From: Isoetes taiwanensis
Lineage: Eukaryota > Streptophyta > Lycopodiopsida > Isoetales > Isoetaceae
Direction of reading: 5' to 3'
Assembly (NCBI GenBank): GCA_021234155.1
Contig: JAJEKV010000035.1
Span: 12,466,407 to 12,530,406 of the forward strand
Length of the DNA: 64,000 nt
Part shown: positions 37,234 through 50,386 of the stretch, piece by piece
How the letters are laid out: the number at the start of each line of letters is the position of its first letter
Position numbering within the stretch: the stretch's first letter is position 1
The notes under the pieces: model-generated
Databases searched by the model: none
The model's input: only the letters and a program-made list of their open reading frames with translations
Told to the model about the DNA's origin: nothing
Translations under genes and position numbers: made by a program

Positions 37234-39190
37234 TTATGACCCAGTGCGTTCATTGTCCTGATCCTTCTTTTGCAGGACTTTTATCATGCCATATGTAATT
37301 TTGGTAAACCAGATTATGTTCATTATTAACAGAGATGGAAGTCCAAGGAACAGAACATAGAATGCTGCAGCATGAAGCTTCTTAACCTGATTGACATAAC
37401 CCCATCAATGTTATACTATTACAATAGGAATACCTAAAAAATGAGTCACCAATGAACTTACCTGGTCATAGTGAAAATATATGTGAGAAAATGAATAAAT
37501 AAAAAGGAGAATTCGTACAGCCTGCATATATAATCAAGATGCCTGTCATGTTAGAACTATAAATCCATGGTTCCAGTTATGCAAATAAATGTTATGCTAT
37601 TCACCATCCAAGTAAAGAACAATAGTAATCCGTTTGCTGTATAGAAGGTTGATTTCCTTAAGCCAATTGTTGCCAGGTACCTGAATTATTAATAGGTGTT
37701 AACAAATACCTCCACATTTCTCTTATAAAAAAGAAACAGAGGAAGAAATAAAATGATGCCATGTTACTGCAGCATATTCATGCCATTACCATCTGAAATT
37801 GATGAAAGGTGTTGTAGCCTCTGAGAGAAGCACCATATATACATAGAGATGTGCATAACCACTATGTAATGCCAACGCTATAGAAATTATTCCCACACTA
37901 TGGTGAAGAATCTAGAGATAAGAGAAGTGAACGTCAATAATTAGACAAGTGCACGGTCTTCAAGAAACGGTAATAAAATTTGGTACTTACGTACTCAGCT
38001 CCTCCAAGGTATGGATAAGAACGTAGAAGCACAACTATGTCAAAGATAAAATAGCCCATTGATATCTAGTTATTGATTTCAAACACTGCACGTCAATGTT
38101 GAGGAACATAAAACTGACTATTTAACAACGATATTCTTGAAGGCATAGAGAAATACCCCAAGGACAAATTCTGAAGATAGAGTACTGCGGAAGACAACTG
38201 GTCCATAGGGTGCTTCATCAGAGAATAAATCCCCAAGGAATAAAAAATAGACAGCAGCAGTGGTTATCCAAAATGCATGTGCAGTGGAAACGCTCCTGCA
38301 TCCAACGCAAGCTGCAGTGTTCGTTCAGTTGCTACCACATTCACATACACATTCAACTAAAGGAATTTTGAGTTCCATAGCTACATACTCTTGTAAAAAA
38401 ATCGTGTTCTTAAATGAATATTGCATATTGGATTCTTATATGGATAGTACATAACAGAGGAAGCAATGGCGTCAATCTTAGATTACTTTGGGCATGGGCA
38501 TATACTTACCATACGTTTTATTCTGGCGATCCTTGATTTTGTCTACTGATATTCAAATGATGAAGATGACAGACAGACTTTTGCATTGGTTGACACTACA
38601 TAAGGATGAGATATTTCTCTTACTACCCTTTTTATCTTCATAGCAAATCTTTGGCTTATGCCATTAAATTTGTATCTTATTGACAGCTTACCTTCTACTT
38701 GTTGCTTTTGAATTAAATTTGAATATAGATTAAAATGCTTTAGAGCAGTTCAAGTACTTCCTGACTCTTGGTCATAGGAGAACTAGCCATTCTTGTTTAT
38801 TATGGTACACACATAAAGCTGGACTTTAGCTCCTACTGATTACAAGGTGTAGATGAAGTATCCTATAGAATATAGAATTTGTGAAAGAGAGAAGAAAGGA
38901 AATGAAAAAATTTATTCTACCTGTTATTCCATTCTTTCTTCTCCATATGTGAAAGCGCCCTATAGCTTTTAGAACAGGATATGCTTATCATGATTGAAAG
39001 GCGATCTACCTGCATGCAAAACCAAGAACGGGTCAATTAATATGTTTGCTGCGGGCTCATATCTGTAACTTACCAATTCACATAGAGAAACACCAGTAAA
39101 TATTGATGTGAACCATATGCAAGGCTCTACAAGATTCGAGTCCCCAAATCGTGTATACATTTGATGGCGCAAAAGGGTCGCTTTCTCCAT
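37234..39190 (-). CDS. TLC-domain (TRAM-LAG1-CLN8) membrane protein
   Basis: Eight short exons on the minus strand, assembled by eye: 39190-39074, 39009-38921, 38295-38157, 38065-37991, 37911-37790, 37680-37605, 37521-37462, 37386-37234. All have GT-AG borders, lengths sum to 831 nt and the frame holds throughout, giving 276 aa. Order: N-terminal helix (EPCIWFTSIFTGVSLCEL), SHMEKKEWNNR, VSTAHAFWITTAAVYFLFLG, LFSDEAPYGPVVFRSTLS, MGYFIFDIVVLLRSYPYLGG, ILHHSVGIISIALALHSGYA with the conserved His pair, EATTPFINFRWYL, ARILLF-like VRILLFIYSFSHIYFHYDQ, and a last helix (FLGLPSLLIMNIIWF). This matches the plant TLCD4/TMEM56-like family, multi-pass ER or plasma-membrane proteins linked to lipid handling; function here is inferred. 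Exons are 60-153 nt, so no single long frame reveals it. Intron 2 is the longest (~0.6 kb). Confidence 0.93.
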
Positions 39191-39879
39191 TGTACTGTTA
39201 AATATCAGCACACAGTCTTTTTAACACAAAATGAATGATCCGAAATATCGAGGCGAATATGTACATACCTTTTCTCTTTATCTTGCTATTCTGCTTTTTG
39301 AAGATGCAAAAAGGGAAAGAATGGCAAGGAAAGGAAGGAAATCTCTGGAAATATTCTTTCAATTGTTGTTCAAATTGGATACAGAAGAATAATGCTTAGG
39401 ATGCATAGAGGCAGGGAAAAGAGTAAACAAATAATGAAGTAAGAATACCAGCTGTTCAGAGCTCAGAATTGAACCGATCTGTAGCAAGAAACAAGCCGAC
39501 CCATCTTAGGATCAGCTGACGGTCTGGCAGTGGATAATACTGAGCCCAGTTTGCAGAAATGCCGTGACCTCTGTCGTGTCACAGACGTGATATTTTTTCA
39601 CATGAACCAGGAAATGAAATGGCATCTTTTAATTACTTCACGATAGGAGACTTGGCTTTATTTTTAAGGCTCCATAATTGAACGAATGTGAGTGGAGTAA
39701 TGGTATTCCTTACTTATTTTTTAACCTTGTCTTGCCTCATTTTTTTTTTTTTGGTAGATCTTGATGGTCAGTACTCATAGTTTTTTATTTGAGCATGACT
39801 GAAAACAGTATACTTGACCAACCAACCAGACTTATGATGCATTCCAAGTTAAATCCACCCTCCGTGGGCCGATCGTGAC

Positions 39880-39921
39880 CGTTGGGGATTCTGAAAGGTG
39901 TTCCCAAAGGAATCCCCAACG
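39880..39921. other. Perfect 12 bp inverted repeat
   Basis: cgttggggattc (39880-39891) and gaatccccaacg (39910-39921) flank an 18-nt loop. It could form a hairpin; no other small-RNA precursor feature is evident. Confidence 0.6.
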
Positions 39922-40483
39922 TTCGTTATCTGCCTACCTACTATATCCCACGATAGGCTTATTTTAGGCTTTCTAGATGGTCAACTCATTGGAAAAATCG
40001 GTGGTGCACACAATATTATTAGAGCCACATAATAAACTTCCACCATATTCTCAATTATGATCTTGTTCATTTCTTATTAAAGCCTACAATGAAATAATAA
40101 TATGCTTGAAGAGGCAAAGAAGGCATCTGAATATAAAACCAGGTATGACTATTTACAATTTTCTTTTTTTGCTCATAAAACGATAATTTTTTTTAACATT
40201 TGAATTAACGAACATTATATCCACCATGATCATCGTAAAAGCATTGCGCAAGCAAGGAAAATTCTAAGTGACAATCAACATCATAGAAGCTATGCTATGC
40301 ACACACTTTGTTTATTTAATCTCAAAATGTGTATGGTAAAGTAGGGCAACTACTGTGTTCTATCTAAAACATTCTTTCTTGCAGAGGCCCCCAACACACA
40401 CAAAAAAAGGGCCTTTATGGGTACAAATGAATCAACAATAAGCAATATAAAAACGGGTTTGGGATAAGTTACTCCATCCAAAG

Positions 40484-40680
40484 TTGTATTACATATGGAA
40501 GCGTGTGCTCAAGTGCTTACGTGTGTGCGTCAATGTTTTGCTCCATCCATTTCGTCCTCAAGTGCTTACAACATGCCATTTATGTGCTCATGGGGATGAG
40601 ACAATTGAGCATTATTTTTTCTTGTGTCATAGACAATTGAGCATTATTTTTTCTTGTGTCATTATAAGCTACATCGGCCA
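40484..40680 (+). pseudogene. LINE C-terminal zinc-finger relic
   Basis: Plus strand: TTCHLCAHGDETIEHYFFLC then H, the CxxC...H...C motif at the end of plant LINE ORF2. The segment gacaattgagcatta through tttcttgtgtcat is tandemly duplicated (about 40598 and 40632). The rest of the element is absent. Confidence 0.7.
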
Positions 40681-40701
40681 AGTTATGGATACATATTCTA
40701 A

Positions 40702-41060
40702 ATAGGTGCGCTCCGGACTACCTCCATCGTCGGATCTAATCCATCATACAGTCCAGATCGTATATTGGGGCTTCTGGACGCCTTTCATTTCGATTATGGC
40801 TATTTATGATTGGGGGCACTATGACTTTGAAATATGAAATACTAGCTCTCATAAGGTTTTAGAATATGAAATACGAAGATTTGAACCTCTACCAATTCAA
40901 TATCCTAATAAGAATGCTTTAACCAATGCAACCAGCAAGCTAACATGGTTATTTTTTTCCATTGAGACTTTTTTTTTTAATAATAACCATACAGTTGTTT
41001 TAGGGGTATGGTCTATGGTCTCAGGAATGTTGATGGATCCACATCAAATCCCCTGGAACC
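40702..41060 (+). repeat. Dispersed repeat, copy 1
   Basis: Shares with 50387-50830: ggtgc..cc(g/t)ggactacc, tcgtcgga, cagatcgtat, tttatgattgg, ttttagaatatgaaatac, aacctctacca, aatattctaataag-like and gtatggtctatggt(c/t)tcagga. Both copies sit beside a LINE zinc-finger relic, but the relic strands differ. Confidence 0.75.
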
Positions 41061-43287
41061 CCATGTTATTGTGCTATATATTGGTAATGTATCCCAGTTC
41101 CTGGGACATTCTAGCAAAGAGGGCATTTCATTAGGCTTTGGCATAAATCATCTGGTCTCAATAAAGAAAACTAGAAATCTTATCATTCTCAAGGGCAATA
41201 GATGTCGTGATGCTCAAGTCCTCATTGAAGCTAAGCAACGCATTGTCAAAGCATATATATATGTTCATAATAGATAGTGAAGTGAAGACCCGTATTTGGG
41301 AGCACTATCTTTAGATCACATTTATACAACTCATATCCAGATGTGGCGAGTAGTTTTGCTCTAGTGGACATTTTCTCCATCTATCTCAGTCCCTCAATTT
41401 ACGTGTACAATTTTTTTAATTTATTAATAAAGCTTCGTTTCCTTCAAAAACATAACAAGGTAGATTGCCACGATTTAGGCTATGTTGTCCCACAAAGCAC
41501 CAACATTATAAATGCAAAGGACAAAGACAACTTTGTAGGAATCAAGAGTATAAAAAATGTAATAAGCTGGTAGATCATTTTCAGTGGACCTTCAAGTTTG
41601 GCTAGTTCGCTCTCATTTTTAAAACATAGACTTATCAAAGAGAAGCCCATGCTTGTTGATCAAGTCAATGCATGAGAACCACATTTGTGGCTTACAAATT
41701 TCACTTAAATGGGGCAATTCAGCTGTCCTCAAGCTCGATCTACTAATCTTCACTCTGTAATCATGGCCGTAAAACCAGATGCCTATACCCCACAAGGTGA
41801 GGTCATCCATACCTTGGAAAAGGACAAGCCCAATGTCTATATTATAGTCGACAAGGACACTAGTAATGCTTTTGGTCGGAACGCCGTCCTCAACGTTTAA
41901 TACATATAAACCTGCACAAAAAATATGTTTCTAGAAACGAGGCAACGAAATAAACAAAAGGTATCACACGATGCAAAGCTGGTCCTTCTATTTTATTAGC
42001 TGACAATCAATTTCATGTCGTGTGATCCACTTAATATAATTACCATTTAAGGGCAATTTTGGGAAAGTTTTTATGGTGAAGATTAGCTCTTTTGCCATAT
42101 CCAGAGGAGTATATGCATGTTGTATCAATATACTTTCCACTTTTCGACCGTTAAAGATTCAACTTGAACTCCTTTATTCTCCCCAACCAATGCATTCGCA
42201 CATTGCCTCGCCATTGCCGCTTAACTCTATGTGCGTCCCTCGTTGATGGTAGCATACTCGCATACTCACCCATGAACCTATGGAGATATAACCTCTCACT
42301 TCCTAACCTTCAGAGTTCTGTAGATGAGGCAAAGACACAGAGACTGTAGGAGATATGGATTTTAACGGAAGAGTGAAGGCGGAGAGGTTGCATGTAGAGG
42401 CGCCCGATTGAATAAAAGCAAAGTTTGGCGCCAAAATTTCATAAGATGGTTGGTGCATGTGCACAATAGGCGGACAAAGTAGCCATTATTTTGGTCCGTG
42501 ATATGATTTTTAGAAAATACTGGCCATTAATGTGGTTGTAATGAATGCGCAAGCATCTCCTACGAAAATCTAGTATGTGGATGCCAAGTAAGCTTGCTCC
42601 AATCTCTACTTACCAACTAATATTTATTTTGGTAACGAATGTGCAAACCTAATTGGCCGTGCAAATATGACATGGAATTCTTTAATCCAAGTTATGAGCC
42701 ATTTTGGAATCCCAAATCCACCATAATGGAAGGACATTTTAAACTGGAAGAATTTTAAACCTGCAAGGTATATGTTTGTGTGCAAGGTGTTTAAGTTCTC
42801 TATTGTTGTCAGGGCATGGTTGTTAGGAAGATGCTGTATATCATAGCATATCCATTCTTTTTTGTCCTTGTTTGTTAATGAATGAAGTTAATACAGTTTT
42901 TTTTGCTTTGGAATTGTCTATATTTGCTTAGCATAGACCACAAGGTACCCCTTCCTTCTTCTGCCCCCTTTCCGTCCCCACATTACCCTTTGGTCCCAAG
43001 TTCTATAGGATGTTTTTAATTGAGCATAAATATTCATGTTACACAACAATGGTGTTGCTGAATAATGGTTTTCTGATGCAACCTTCATGGCCATAGTTTC
43101 TAGTCATGTACATGTCTTCAGCCATGTAATCTAATGCTTTTAAATTGTGATAATTCACATTTCATTTTTACATAAATCTAATTTTTGGCAACTGTGGTAT
43201 GTTGAAAACCATGTATCCATATTTGACCATGTATTTTGACAACTTTGTATACAAGTTTTATATGTACATAAATTTAAGACCAACCAC

Positions 43288-43680
43288 CACTACTAGAGAA
43301 CTTGCTATTAATGACATCTGTTTGCCACGTATAACCAATGCTGACGCCGCAAAATGGTTGCGCATTCTTACAATGCCGCTAAGATTATTTCACGACATCG
43401 CAAGTGCAACGTCTGACGTCGCCATGAAAATGTCTAAGCAGGCGCCGCAATGGCCTACATCGTAACTGCAATGCCTCACGTTGCAACCTCAATGCGCCAC
43501 GTTGCATCTGCAGCATATGATGCCACCACTTCAATGCCACATCACAAATAAAATGACCGACATAGCACATGCGACGTCTCATTGAAGGTGAGACATGCCA
43601 CATTGTATGTTAAACGTTGAACATAGCACATGCAATATCGCATTGAAGGTACGCTTCAGGTGCGACATAATGTTTGATAC
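43288..43680 (+). mobile_element. Second CACTA-like terminus
   Basis: Starts cactactagagaacttgc, close to the CACTACTAGAAA-type ends of plant CACTA elements. It is followed by about 350 bp of short repeats: acgtctgacgtcgc, gcgccgcaatg, cacgttgca and gacatagcacatgcgacgtc. The matching opposite end and a 3 bp target duplication were not found. Open frames across it (43199-43465 plus, 43385-43603 minus) are not genes. Confidence 0.6.
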
Positions 43681-44660
43681 ACTTTTTTAATCAAACTCTC
43701 TCGTGACTTATTTTTTTTTATTTGCCTGACTTGCGTCAAGATGAATGATTAGACTTGTATGTTCTATTTGAGATTATGATGGATGATTTGAATGTGATTG
43801 TTCTTTCCGTCTGTTCCTCCTGTGTGTATGGGGTTGGGGGTTCTTCAACTATGCTTCATACTATTGTTTTTATAAATACATTCTTGGGCAAAATCATGAA
43901 GGACTATGATAAACCTTGAACCTTCTAGGATTGTATATAAATCCAGTACTCTTGCACTACAATAACTGATGCTAAATCTGGAAGCGCTTGCATCTACAAT
44001 GCATGTTTGATAGGAAAGAATATCTATATGCTATTATCGTGTTTTGGACAGACCATCAGGCCACCTCTATTCAGAGCACTGTTTAGCATAGAAAAATGTA
44101 TAATTACGTAGCTTTTTCTTTAACATACTGAAGTATTCTATGTTTCCATACCACAATGAGATCTTAGGTATTATGTTCCTTCTCTTTTAAAACACATCAA
44201 TTGGATGCTTGGGCACCGGAAAGTAAAAATAAAAAATGGACACGTAACGACTTTTATTTTTCTATTTCTTGACAAATAGTTGCTAAATCCCGGGAACGCC
44301 GGGCACCATAACTAATAGTTCTTAATTGTCGATAAAGGATTAAACAAAGTGCTGCTTTTGGTTGCGAAAGATAGAAAGAATGACTCGAGACGACTGATTG
44401 ACTCGACAATTAAGTGGTTATAAGAGGTAATTGTTATTCTAGGCACATTTTGCACAAATTTGATTGGCTAAGCATGAATATTCTAAAATTATGCGCCCAC
44501 CCACCACATCAACGAAACCCAAAAAATAACATTTGAATGTGTGATAGTATTGCATGTATTACAGGTGGTTGACAAGTATTTTTAGCGACCATTGGAAGAA
44601 ATGGTCACTCTAGATATTGCCACGTTAAGGGGGGCTGCCAAATCACGTTGAACGAGAAGA
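43681..44660. other. Non-coding flank
   Basis: AT-rich sequence; I see no gene. It leads into the presumed promoter of the carrier gene. Confidence 0.5.
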
Positions 44661-44679
44661 GTGCGATCTATACTAGCAG

Positions 44680-45048
44680 AGCATCAAGCTCTTCCCTTCT
44701 CATCAGCTCTGGCTCTGTATCGTTTGATCGGATTCTACACTTAGTTATGTGAGTTCTCGCCGCTTTTAGCTTCATATTTTCAATTTCTACAATAAAAAAC
44801 TCTGCAATCATCCTTATATCTTAAATGGTGAAAACGAGCCATATAAATTGAAGGCACATGCTGTTCTACAATGGGGACTCTGTAATTGTTGTTTTTTTCA
44901 TCATGATTAGGGATCAAAGAGCTAGAGCACATCCAATCTCTGTCGGACATGCATTTTGTTATGCCTATATTTCTTTCCGTTATGTTTCGTGTTTATTATT
45001 GACTGGCTGTTTGGAGATTTAAATTATACCCCTTTTTTTTTGCAACAG
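44680..45048 (+). promoter_or_regulatory. Probable 5' UTR exon and leader intron of the carrier gene
   Basis: A pyrimidine-rich stretch (ctcttcccttctcatcagct, about 44690) ends at a donor, ttat|gtgagt (44749). An acceptor caacag ends at 45048, just before the first coding exon. Plant ADP/ATP carrier genes often have such a leader intron. The transcription start is not determined. Confidence 0.45.
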
Positions 45049-45067
45049 ATCATTGTCTAGCTCAAGG

Positions 45068-46736
45068 ATGGAAGATGTCAAAGGGATGCAACTACATGTT
45101 GCGCCCACTGTTGTTCAAAAACTTCACGGGTCTTCATGTTTGGTTTCCAAATGTGGTTATTCTTACAGAAAGGACCAAGAAATGGGTTTTCCTTCATATG
45201 TAACAAAGAATTTCTATGTGACTATTCAAATGAAGCAACGTGCATGTCCTGTTTTCATTCCAGCACCTTCTGAGAAGAATTTTATGATTGATTTCCTCAT
45301 GGGGGGAGTATCTGCAGCTGTTTCAAAAACTGCTGCTGCCCCCATTGAACGAGTTAAGCTGCTAATTCAGAACCAGGATGAGATGCTCAAGAGTGGACGT
45401 CTTGACCGCCCTTACAAGGGTATTTCCGACTGCTTTGCCCGAACCGTAAAAAATGAGGGTTTCCTTTCTCTATGGAGGGGCAACACTGCTAATGTGATTC
45501 GTTACTTTCCAACTCAGGTACTTTAGCAACTCTAATATCGTTTTAAGAAAGTCTACCATGGTTGTGCCCAGAAACTCTAATACTGTTTTAAGAAAGTCTA
45601 CCATGATTGTGCCCTTTTCTAGCAATTTTATTATCATTTTGAGGTAAAAATATATAGCCTAAATTGCATTGTTAGTCAATACTAAGCTAATCCTAGCAGA
45701 TTAACTTCCAGGATGATCAAATAAATGTCTCTGCATCATTCATTACACATTGCTATGGTTTTGAAATACTTAACTTTTCAAACTTCTCTAAACAAATGCT
45801 GGTCCTTCCAGGCCCTGAACTTTGCATTCAAGGACTACTTCAAAAGGCTTTTTAATTTTAAGAAAGATAGAGAGAGATATTGGAAGTTGTTTGCTGGTAA
45901 TCTTGCTTCAGGAGGAGCTGCTGGTGCTTCATCTCTGCTCTTTGTTTATCCACTTGATTATGCAAGGACTCGGTTGGCAAATGATGCTAAAATAGCTAAG
46001 CAAGTACACGGGGAACGTCAATTTAATGGCCTTGTAGATGTGTATACCAAAACATTACGGAGTGATGGCATTCCAGGATTATACAGAGGGTTCATGATAT
46101 CATGTGCTGGAATTGTTATATACAGGGGACTTTACTTTGGCTTGTATGACTCATTAAAGCCTGTTCTTCTGACTGGTTCTTTGGAGGTAACAGACAGAGC
46201 TTCTCTCTAGAGTTTGTTCTAGTTGCCATTTTTAGTACTTCCATTTAGGATTTGCTCTTGCTATTTTTCTAGTTGTAGGTTTTCCTCACTGGAGGTATTT
46301 TATAATTGCTGATTTTTTGAGCCATTTGTTTTTAAGATTTACTTACAAAACTTTGCTGTTTATGAGGATGTTGATATTACTTACAAATATTTGATTTTTC
46401 CGAGGATGTTGATATTATTATGTTTGATGTTTCCAGCAAAACTTTTTAGCCAGTTTTATACTTGGTTGGGGCATTACAATATCTGCTGGATTGGCTTCTT
46501 ATCCCATTGACACTGTTAGAAGACGTATGATGATGACATCTGGAGAAGCAGAGAAGTATAAGAGCTCCCTGGATGCATTCAGAAAAATTATTGCACAAGA
46601 AGGCTCAAAGTCTTTGTTCAAAGGGGCTGGTGCAAATATTCTGAGAGCAGTAGCTGGTGCAGGTGTTTTGGCTGGTTATGATCAACTGCAGCTGATGTTT
46701 TTTGGCAAGACTTATGGCTCTGGTGGCGGTGGTTGA
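45068..46736 (+). CDS. AAC: Mitochondrial ADP/ATP carrier
   Basis: Exchanges cytosolic ADP for matrix ATP across the inner mitochondrial membrane. Three coding exons (45068-45517, 45812-46186, 46437-46736) join in frame to 374 aa. ATG 45068 is the first in-frame start after the acceptor at 45048. Residues 1-70 form the plant-type cleavable N-terminal extension. Three mitochondrial-carrier repeats follow, with PIERVK (92-97), [11 protein letters not shown] (196) and YPIDTVRRR (297). The nucleotide-carrier signature RRRMMM is intact at 303-308. [20 protein letters not shown] is the last helix. Length fits the family (about 370-385). Intron 1 contains a 54 bp tandem duplication. The gene diverges from the TLC gene 5.9 kb upstream. 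Confidence 0.97.
45528..45625. repeat. 54 bp tandem duplication in carrier intron 1
   Basis: aactctaata then gttttaagaaagtctaccat followed by g(g/a)ttgtgccc is repeated head to tail, 10 bp after the splice donor. Confidence 0.85.
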
Positions 46737-49700
46737 AGATTATGACGAAGATCTGTTAGATGACAGGAGTTTTGCATCATGCTAGGTCGAATTTTGTTTG
46801 GTTTTGCTGCCTTGGTCTGATGCGTCTGGGATTCTTTCCATTTCCCAAGTATAGTAGCAAATGTTCATACAACTTCGCTTTAAAGTTCTAAGTTGCGCAA
46901 GAAGAATGTATTCAGAACTGGGCTCGTGGAAGACCACGGAAAAGGTATAATAGGAAGTTACTTTGTACATTAGCTTTGGAATTTATATAGCCCATTGATA
47001 GGGGTATTGTATATTGGAGGATTCATTGGAAGGACATTGTAATTCTAGAATTAGAAATATCTTATACGCTCCAAACTTGAGGCATGAGTTTAGGCGACAC
47101 TGTGGAGCACTTCAAGGCTTTTTAGATTTTAGATTAGAACCTTGCAAAATATTAGCAGGAAAATTTCACACTACTTAGGAGTTTTTCCTTGGTTTTTTTG
47201 GCAATTTTGACTTGCAGGACAATTTCAAAACTGCAGAAAACTTGATGCCTTTAGGCTAAAAAGTTTTCCAAACCAAGATTAGAACTGTTTATGTACTACT
47301 GAGTCATCACCACGAGAAAAATGTGCCGAGGAATTTTCACGAAATTTTTGAGGTTTTTGAGGAGTTTTTTCGAAGGTGGCAGAGTAGCATGCGCACGTAC
47401 AGTGTCGTGTCACTTGTGCGCCATCAAGAAAATTTTGAGGCTAATTTTTGAGTGGCAGTGATTCTTTCATGTTGGGCACGATCGGTGAAATTGTGTCCAT
47501 TAACACTTACATATGTGTCATCTAGATGATGTTGGAGCTTTTGTTGGCTACGACTATGTTGTAACAAAGAGAGGGTGGCCACATGGCACTGTTTTTGTTT
47601 CAACGGAAGGAGTTTCGCCCAAAAATGGAGGTGGAGGCCTCCGATTGATGGAGGCCACTTTTCAGTAGGCACGGCCACATGAACTTTTTTTGGGTACCCC
47701 CTTCCCCCTTTTTCAAATTTAGGGGTGGAGGCCCCCCACTTAAATGCGGAGGTCACATTTGTGTATCCCTTCTTTTAGCCCCCCTCCTTATAATTTTCTT
47801 AAGATTTTTGGAGGCCCTTTCCTTTTTGTTGGAGCCCCCCTCCTCTCCCGTATGGGGAAACGTACATGGAGGGCATATTCATATACGGAGGGGAGGGACC
47901 TGAAGATCGCATGTGGCCACTCGTATTGTATGCTATAAGGGCTTAAGATACCTTTAATCTAGTTTCCATATCCCATATGTCAAGATTTTGTCCTCCAAGA
48001 TGTTGGCCATTTTTCAATAGAGTCCATTTAGGACCCCTCGTTTTGTCGTATTGACACATGCCAGGTGGAGTATGGGCGATCGACGCAGTTTGGTTTCAAC
48101 CACGAGATTCCGACCTTTGGGATCACAACAGGGTGGCTGGTACCGTAGTGGCTGATATCCTCTCTGATTTCAACTGTCGTTTTGCCATCCTTCAAGATCC
48201 CCAATATGCTATGATGGTTATTCCCTCCTCCGAAATCACCGTTGGTTGGCCAATATCGTCCAATGAGATTGGGTACGGTTATCCTCGGGTACGGTTATCC
48301 TTGCCTCATGGATCCACGTCAAGGCCTGACGTGGATGCCCTCCAAAATCACGCGCGCATGGCTGATATTGGGGGAGGATGTGGACTGTCGTAATCCCGAC
48401 CTCTGTGATTGTGATCCATCCCCTACCTTGACCTTCGAGATCACACACTTGTGGCTGATATTGGGTGGCAATATCAACCTCTCGTATGCGGTCCTCCGGG
48501 ATCCTCCCATGTGGCTCGTGGTTATCTCCCTCTTCGACGTCACCATCGGGTAATCTATACCTTTTGAATTCGAGAATTAATCCAGGTTGTATGTGATCCC
48601 TGCATCGGGGATCACCATAGAGTTATCCTCGCCTCAAGATCACCATGTTCTTCACATATGAGAGTGAAGAATGGATAGGTTTCATGGCCTTATATTCTAA
48701 CCTCTAATATTCCAGAGTGGTGATTCTGGAGGTAGGTATATGAAAAGCATTGGACATTCAAGAGATTGGAGATTGGAGATTGGAGATTGGAGATTGGAGA
48801 TTGGAGATTGGAGCGTGGACCCAGTGGTCCAAGTTTGACTTTGTCAGCCCACGCGTGGACTGGCCATTACAATGAGGATAGATGGAGGGACTAGGACCAG
48901 CCCCTATGATTGCCTCTCAAAATGCGCTTTCTCTGTCGTATGTCGAGGAAAATGGGCTGAGGAGCGCAATGCAGCCATGGACGATCTGGAGAACAGAGAC
49001 TACTCAAAACTCCTCTTATGATAGAGACATGCCTATTTATTTACATTTGAGCTTCCATTTGCAGCAGCAGCAGGTAGCATAGTTAATTCTAATATTCCCT
49101 ATCACATGAGCATGCCATAATCTTATATGTTCATAGTATGTTCTACTGTAATACCCACGACGTTTTCCTTTTGAGATGCTTTAGAATCAAGTTGTATATT
49201 CTTGCTGCATTTTGCCATTCACCTTAACCACCGGCCCTTGCAAATTATAAGAATCCAGTCGTTCACAGTCGTTGGATCCCAATAGGTAACCTCACAAATA
49301 TTCATCTTATGAATATTCCATGGATTATCATTGATAACTCTCCAAATATTCCTTGTAGACGGATATTTGTTGCGCCATAGCTTCGATTCGCTCTGCCGCC
49401 TAGTTGAGTCATGGTCGTTAGACATCAGAATCCACCAGAATCGAGCTCCAGCCAGGCCTGTCGACAGGGGCATAGCTTATCCCTGTTTTTTATTTTTGGG
49501 TCAAGCTCTAAGACTCCTACTGAGCTTAATCTCTTTTGCAAACATCTTGCCCAAACGCCCACTAATCCTTGACTGGATGCCTCAAACAGTGTACACTAGG
49601 AGCCCGTGATCGATTTAATCTTCTGTTTTTGCTTGTTCATGTGCCAGTATTCTTAAATCTGAGCCTCCGAGCCCTCATTTTCATTGCAGATTATTGTGGT

Positions 49701-50215
49701 CGCCATAGCCAAGCATTGCGCATAGATTCAAGGCGCTGTTTTTAATCTTTTATAGCAAATGTGAAATGTCAAGGAAGCAACAGAGCAGTGGAAGCAGCAG
49801 AGCGGCTGTCAACAGGCCCTTGCAACGGCAAAGCCCAATTTTTTTTTCACATGCATTGCTTTCCCTCCCCCCTTTTGGCTGTGTAAAGCGTGGCACCTAT
49901 TTGCTCAGAAGCTGCAACATTGGAGTTCTGTGTTTGGTTTTTCGATCATTGCATTATTCTTGTTTGTTGCTTCAATGTTGTGATTTGCAACTATCTTTTC
50001 TTACTTCAATACTGAGATTTGTAGTTATAATAATAATAATAATGTTTTAATGCCCTCTGGAGCCTGGAAGGCCATGTAGCCTGAATACACTATTAACATT
50101 ACATAATTTCAATACAAATGAACGGTGTTCCTCCACTGTTTTTATATATAAACTTATTTTTACTAGATCTAATGTAAATAATGATCGAAAATTCTCTACA
50201 TGAATACTAAAATTA
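46737..50215. other. Non-coding region with simple repeats
   Basis: 3' flank of the carrier gene, then a region of gatcac/atcctc-rich degenerate repeats (48060-48620, recurring gtggctgata), and (gattgga)n at 48764-48813. Open frames here (47424-49609) show no motifs. An (ata)n run is at 50028-50043. Confidence 0.5.
48764..48813 (+). repeat. (GATTGGA)7 microsatellite
   Basis: Seven perfect head-to-tail copies of a 7-mer. Confidence 0.95.
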
Positions 50216-50224
50216 TCCCTCATA

Positions 50225-50305
50225 TCTTTATATGCAGTGCAGGCTGAAAAGACATGAACTTATCTTTATATGCAGTGCAGGCTGAAAAGACATGAACTTC
50301 ATCCT
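50225..50305. repeat. ~40 bp tandem duplication
   Basis: atctttatatgcagtgcagg then ctgaaaagacatgaactt occurs twice in succession at 50224 and 50263, at the 3' end of the LINE relic. Confidence 0.9.
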
Positions 50306-50386
50306 CAATGTTGTTTGTTTCACAGAGCTTACAAAGCCGATATTCTGTTGGCAGTTTGGACCATCGACCTATTTCACACTCTAAAC

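Larger units (their letters stand above)
39191..43287. other. Non-coding region upstream of the TLC gene
   Basis: Contains a hairpin (39880-39921), a LINE zinc-finger relic (40484-40680) and a dispersed repeat (40702-41060). Other frames (41008-41573, 41709-41900) carry no motif. Confidence 0.5.

Noticed and set aside
43385-43603. Arg/Cys-rich minus-strand frame of 72 codons
   Set aside because: Produced by the CG-rich subterminal repeats of the CACTA-like end.
45053-45067. Upstream TTG as start of the carrier protein
   Set aside because: TTG is not a usual plant start; ATG 45068 lies in the same frame 15 bases later and gives the expected length.
48764-48813. CRISPR-like regular repeat
   Set aside because: The 7 bp units are contiguous with no spacers: a microsatellite in a plant genome.
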